The notes below the pieces were generated by a model. The model was not told the origin of the DNA. It saw only the letters and a program-made list of their open reading frames with translations, and ran no database searches. Shown here piece by piece: positions 59,870 through 64,000 of a stretch of DNA of 64,000 bases. This stretch comes from Zygnema cylindricum. Its lineage: Eukaryota; Streptophyta; Zygnematophyceae; Zygnematales; Zygnemataceae. Each line of letters opens with the position of its first letter. The first letter of the stretch is position 1. A program made the position numbers and the translations under genes. The stretch is taken from assembly GCA_037447655.1 (NCBI GenBank), contig JBBHKE010002500.1:48604-112603 (forward strand), in the 5' to 3' direction.

Positions 59870-62131
59870 TCACTTTTGAGTAGTGTGTATGATTTCCCTT
59901 TGTTCCGATTTAATACGATATCGTTGCAGATAAACACGCATTTATTATGATTTTAAGTCCACTCTATATAATGAAATTTCCGCTGCCTTTAGACCGTTAA
60001 TATAGTGAACGAGTGGGTAAGAACTCGGAGGAGGAAAGCGAACGTTTAATAGAATTGATAGTTTTATTTTTACAAATACTCCACCTTTGCCGGCGCCGTC
60101 TGAGTATTAATTAACAGTAATGATAAGTGGATTGGAAGTCTCCACGTTGATGAATTTTGTAGTCTCTGTAATTTACGATCCGTTTAGCGTAAAACTGGAC
60201 CGTAAATAGGTACAGAAACCTGCTTGGGAAATTTGAATAATATGCGTCAGCCAATCAGAAAACAGATAAGGGTAGAGCGCAGATTTCAATATCTGGCAAT
60301 TCTATTTCTGCGAACGACCAGTTTTTTGACTGCGAAAATTGACGGTCGTTTTTGCACGGTCAGATTTGCGACGATCTGAAATTTGGACGACCAGTCAAAG
60401 TGTAAACCGGCAGAAATTTCACTTTTTCCGTTGGTAGAAAACGGCGTCAAAAAGTGCAGCGGGGACTATCCATATTTGTCGGAGGATCTCCACGTGTCAA
60501 TCTATAAATGGGCCGCTCAAATCTGCAAAAAAGAAACTAGAGCACTACGATTGGTCCATTCGGCTTCAAGCTCCAAATTTGGTACGGCCTTTTTCTCGCT
60601 TCCGGAATAACCGCCGCATAAGATCAGCTGTCGACAGTCGCCTTCGTTAAATAAACATCTAATAATTCACTTTCAACAAACAACTAACCTTTCGCGCTGA
60701 ACAAACAACTAACAACGTATAATTAAATCAATTTATCAATATCATATTAACGGAAAATTGCAAAGAAAATAAGACGCTAAAAACTAAAAAATCCAAAAAA
60801 CTTTTTATAAACGCTTTCGTTACTCCTATTGTTCTCATTGCCTGTTATTAGACATGTATATTTTGGAGTATGGAACACTCTTCCATCTAAAAATAATGAT
60901 AGAAAAATCCAAAGCAATAAATGTTGCAATTAAAATTACGTTTTTTGAGTTGTTCAAGCGTTTGTGATAATACTACCCACGAAAAGAAATTAGATTTAAG
61001 AAAAAAACAATTTGAGTCATGCTATTTTGTGTTCAGAGATCCAACGGTGACCGAGACAGCACTTAGTGATATCAACGACTCAAGGTGTAAAAAGCTTATA
61101 TATATATATACAAATATACATATATATAATAAAGCAAAATAGAATATTAAAATAAATAAAGTAAAAAAAACAAGTCGATGAAAAATAGCTTGTCGACCAA
61201 CAAAGCATTAATAACCTTTTATATCCAAAAAACTCCTTTCCGCTTTCTTCAACAACTTACTACAAATTAAATAAAAAAAACAAAATATTGTTAAATTGCA
61301 TCTAATGTCTCGTTACCCATTAGATTATAAAGATATTATGTCTTTTAAAAAAAAATAAGGTCCCATCTATAATTGATATCCTAATTCACATTTTATCTTT
61401 ATAAATATAACCAAACAAGTAAAGAGACAAAACCATCTTTATTTTTTACCATAATTTGCATTCATATTGTTAATCCCACCATCAATATTTCAATTATGTA
61501 ACAACTTGTACTAGAAAGTGGATTCCATTGCATCCGGTACTTGTCACCGTATCACAATATATACCCCTTAATGGCAAACTCAAATTCAAATACAATTTCA
61601 AATTCAAATAAAGTTCAAATCCATCTCCCTCTCCCTCTCTCTATCCCTCTCTCTATCCCTCCCCCTCCGCTTACCCAAAAGAAAGTGATGGACACTAAAA
61701 ATTTAGTACAAACTAAATATATACTAATTATGTACTTCCGTGTACTATTCGTGTAAACATTCGTCACACATCAAAAATACAAAAACGTAAAATATAAAAT
61801 ACACAGAAATATTATAAAAAGGTTTCCACATATTTAAATAGAAAAAATCTAAAATTTCCACAAGAAAACATTGAGCAACATTGTTCAGTTCTCCACACAA
61901 TAAACAGTGTGGAATACATCCCCGAATTTTTAACCACCAAGTAAAGAAATCGATGCCGAAATTTACGACATCTCTTTCAAAAACCATCCGTACATTATAT
62001 TATAAAAAATAAACAAAGAATCGCCGAAACCATGTATACAATTAGAAAAAAAAAAAAAAGATGAAAAAAAAAACTTTTTCTATCCTATAAATCTTTCTTA
62101 AAAATGAAGATATTTTAGACCCGAAAAAATA
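59870..62131. other. Between PsaD and ERO1; no gene recognised
   Basis: AT-rich intergenic sequence between the PsaD promoter and the ERO1 3' end. Short simple repeats occur: TATATA at 61,095-61,130, AATTCAAAT units at 61,578-61,612 and CCCTCTCTCTAT at 61,630-61,665. Confidence 0.5.
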
Positions 62132-62308
62132 TTATGTGGGAAAAAGTCCTCTGTACGGATTCCTAGGTTTAGGGTTTTCACTTGTAACTATCTCTCCTCC
62201 CTCCCCTTTTTCCAATTTTGCCATCGATTCTGACGCAAATTTTATTGATTCCGAAAGTCGAGCCAAAAGATTTATGAGAGCCACGACTTCGTTCCTTTGT
62301 AACTCCAA
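62132..62308 (-). CDS. ERO1: ERO1 endoplasmic reticulum oxidoreductin, last exon
   Basis: After a TTTTTCCAG acceptor the exon encodes 58 residues: LELQRNEVVALINLLARLSE, SIKFASESMAKLEKGEGG and a short basic tail ending LFPT, then TAA. The LELQRNEVxALxNLLxRLSES helix is the conserved C-terminal end of plant ERO1. Phase 0 joins exactly to the exon at 63,652-63,760. ERO1 is the FAD-dependent thiol oxidase of the endoplasmic reticulum that reoxidises protein disulfide isomerase and passes electrons to oxygen. The tail after the helix is specific to this copy. Confidence 0.85.
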   Translation of the reverse strand: MELQRNEVVALINLLARLSESIKFASESMAKLEKGEGGEIVTSENPKPRNPYRGLFPT

Positions 62309-62312
62309 CTGG

Positions 62313-62440
62313 AAAAAGAGGGAGAAAGGGAGAGGGAGAGGTAGAGAGAAGGGAGAGGGAGAGGGACAGGGAAATCGAAAGGGAAAGGGAAAGGGAAAGG
62401 GCGAGGGCGAGGGAGAGGGAGAGGGAGAGAGAGGGGGAGA
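62313..62440. repeat. GGGAGA/GGGAAA purine tract
   Basis: About 125 bp of nearly pure purine on the plus strand. On the ERO1 strand it is a pyrimidine tract that runs into the splice acceptor. Confidence 0.85.
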
Positions 62441-62648
62441 AAAAAAGAACAAAGAAAATAATAACACCTGTCAGTTTTGTTCTGTTTGCTTCCATGCAAA
62501 AGTCCACATGAAAAACAGAATGGGGTACAAATTACGGAATAGAACCATAGTTCAAAGTCAAGCTTTTCTCCTATATAGAACTTTTTTTTGTACAAGACAA
62601 TACACATAAAATATGCATAAAATATATGCATATCATATGATACACTGC

Positions 62649-62785
62649 CCTCTCCATCTCCCACTTTCTCATCCCCTCTCCCTCTCCCTCTCCCTCTCCC
62701 TCTCCTTTCCCTCTTCCTCCCCCTCTCCCTCTCCCTCTCCTCTTCCTCTCCCTCTCTTCGTCCTCTCCCTCTCCCTCTCACTTTT
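62649..62785. repeat. CCCTCT pyrimidine tract
   Basis: Largely CCCTCT units on the plus strand; the complement of the tract at 62,313-62,440, about 210 bp away. Confidence 0.85.
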
Positions 62786-63651
62786 CTCTCCCCATCGCTA
62801 TTAAAGAAAATAAATAACTAGCGTGATGGTGTTTATCCTTACCGTTATTAATTCTGATTCAGTTCCGTATTGACAAGGGACATGACTAGGTTTAAACAGT
62901 TTAACCAATCAGCGTTAAGAAAAAACGGTAGTTTTATTGATGCAACTAGTTTTCTTATGTTCGGCACCAAAACTTGCGTGGTATTTATGGGAAATTTGTG
63001 TAAATTATGTGAATATCAAACAAAAATTGTGAAAAACATGTGGAAACTGTACAAAAATTATATGGAGATTGCATTAAAAATGTACAAAATTAAACAAAAT
63101 TGTACAGAGATAGGACGAAAAAAAGTACGAAAACATGTACAGACGATCCATGGAAATCAAGTGAAAACCACTTCGAATTGTTCAGAATTGCCCAAAAAAA
63201 GTATGTGAAAATCATTCAAAGTTGTTTTACGGAACTGTCCAAGGCCGTACAGAATCGTACAAAAACCGTACAGAATCAGTACAAAATCAGTACGGGATCA
63301 GTACGGATTTGTGCGAAATCGTTCAAATTCGTACAAAATCCTACGGAAATGTCCACACAATTTGTACCAGACTCAACAACTCAGTTCCGATTCGATTCCA
63401 TTCAGTTCAGCTCAGTTCAGTTGAATTTTCGATACCAAATCAGGATTCCCGAACCAAAACCGAGCCATTCGACTTTCCCGAATTAAACCTGGTTCGAACC
63501 GTCACACCATCAAAACTCACACAGAACCGCAGGAACTGTACGGATATATACCGATTTGTACGGAATTCAAGGTTTCTGAGGTTCTTGATTGTACGGAATT
63601 GTCAAAAGTGAGTGCAATTGTACAGAATTGTACGGAAATTGTGATATTTAC

Positions 63652-63760
63652 CTGGTTGATGTCGTCCTCGAAGAGAATTTTTAGTGCGGTCGCGAGTCCT
63701 AAGACCTGGAGCTTCCCCCATAGGCGACACTTCTCGCACCCCACACAGTCCATTATGGCG
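63652..63760 (-). CDS. ERO1: ERO1 endoplasmic reticulum oxidoreductin, penultimate exon
   Basis: Between TTTTTCTGCAG and CAG|GTAAAT the minus strand encodes [20 protein letters not shown] and then [21 protein letters not shown] holds the CxxC active site that works next to FAD; the block is nearly invariant in ERO1 proteins. The Ala in GLATAL is Gly in most relatives I know. Earlier exons, with the shuttle disulfide and most of the FAD fold, lie beyond the right edge. Confidence 0.93.
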
Positions 63761-63789
63761 CTGCAGAAAAAGACAATATAGGACACGTG

Positions 63790-64000
63790 TCAGACTATGC
63801 CTCGCTGTCTCTCTCGCTCTCCCTATCTCTCCCAATCCTCTCCCTCTCCTTCTCCCAATCCTCTCCCTCCTTTTCGCCTATCCCAAACCTATCCCCCTCC
63901 TCTCCCTCTCCCTCTCCTCTCCCAATCCTCTCCCTCTCCTCTCCCTCTCTCTCTCCCCCTCCCCTCCCTCTCTCTCTCCCAATCCTCTCCCTCTCTCTCT
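63790..64000. repeat. CTCTCC-rich tract at the window edge
   Basis: Irregular CCCTCTCC and CCCAATCCTCTCC units run to the end of the window, inside the next ERO1 intron. Confidence 0.8.

Larger units (their letters stand above)
62309..63651 (-). other. ERO1 last intron, 1,343 bp
   Basis: GT (63,650-63,651) to AG. It holds long purine and pyrimidine tracts (listed separately), and 63,040-63,640 is dense in GTAC and TGTACGGA motifs without coding content. Confidence 0.7.

Noticed and set aside
62132-62781. Pro/Ser and Arg/Glu-rich frames over the GGGAGA tract
   Set aside because: Translation of simple repeats; only the 62,132-62,308 part is real (ERO1).

Overview
The window is nuclear DNA from a land plant. 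It carries a nuclear-encoded plastid protein gene (PsaD with a transit peptide), the last two exons of an ERO1 gene, and a cluster of intron-rich L-type lectin receptor-like kinases (LecRLKs). The genes sit in AT-rich sequence full of small, mostly non-autonomous transposable elements. A seedless plant (bryophyte grade) is my guess from the PsaD transit peptide and the multi-exon LecRLKs; the sequence does not prove it.

Layout. Positions 1-12,800 hold the kinase half of a first LecRLK copy (unit 0) followed by a tandem copy of its last exon. Positions 12,950-22,800 hold a second, rearranged copy (unit 1): lectin exon and hinge exon, then an LTR element and a telomere-like minisatellite, then only the last exon. 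Positions 22,800-28,600 are nested terminal-inverted-repeat (TIR) elements and a 0.9 kb imperfect palindrome. Positions 28,672-45,181 hold the only full-span copy (unit 2). I could assemble it into ten exons with consistent phases: signal peptide, legume-lectin domain, Pro-rich hinge, transmembrane segment, and a kinase split over six exons. All three units are broken: stops or frameshifts in units 0 and 1, and in unit 2 a 1-bp loss in the membrane exon plus a destroyed splice donor after exon 8.

Positions 46,000-58,500 are transposon debris: a decayed hAT transposase gene (about 49.8-52.0 kb), fragments of a minus-strand Copia element, and several TIR elements. PsaD, intronless, lies on the minus strand at 58,938-59,561 with a three-unit 62-bp repeat just upstream. 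ERO1 ends the window on the minus strand (exons at 62,132-62,308 and 63,652-63,760); its introns carry long CCCTCT/GGGAGA tracts.

Because units 0, 1 and 2 are paralogous, many insertions can be read as filled versus empty sites. This defines a TA-target MITE family with CACCGTGAATCG termini (at least seven copies), a 782-bp element with a 10-bp target duplication, a hAT MITE with an 8-bp duplication, a 3.6 kb LTR element, and a TRIM retroelement whose LTRs contain a tRNA-like Pol III promoter (A and B boxes). The TRIM and the CACCGTG family are the most interesting items.
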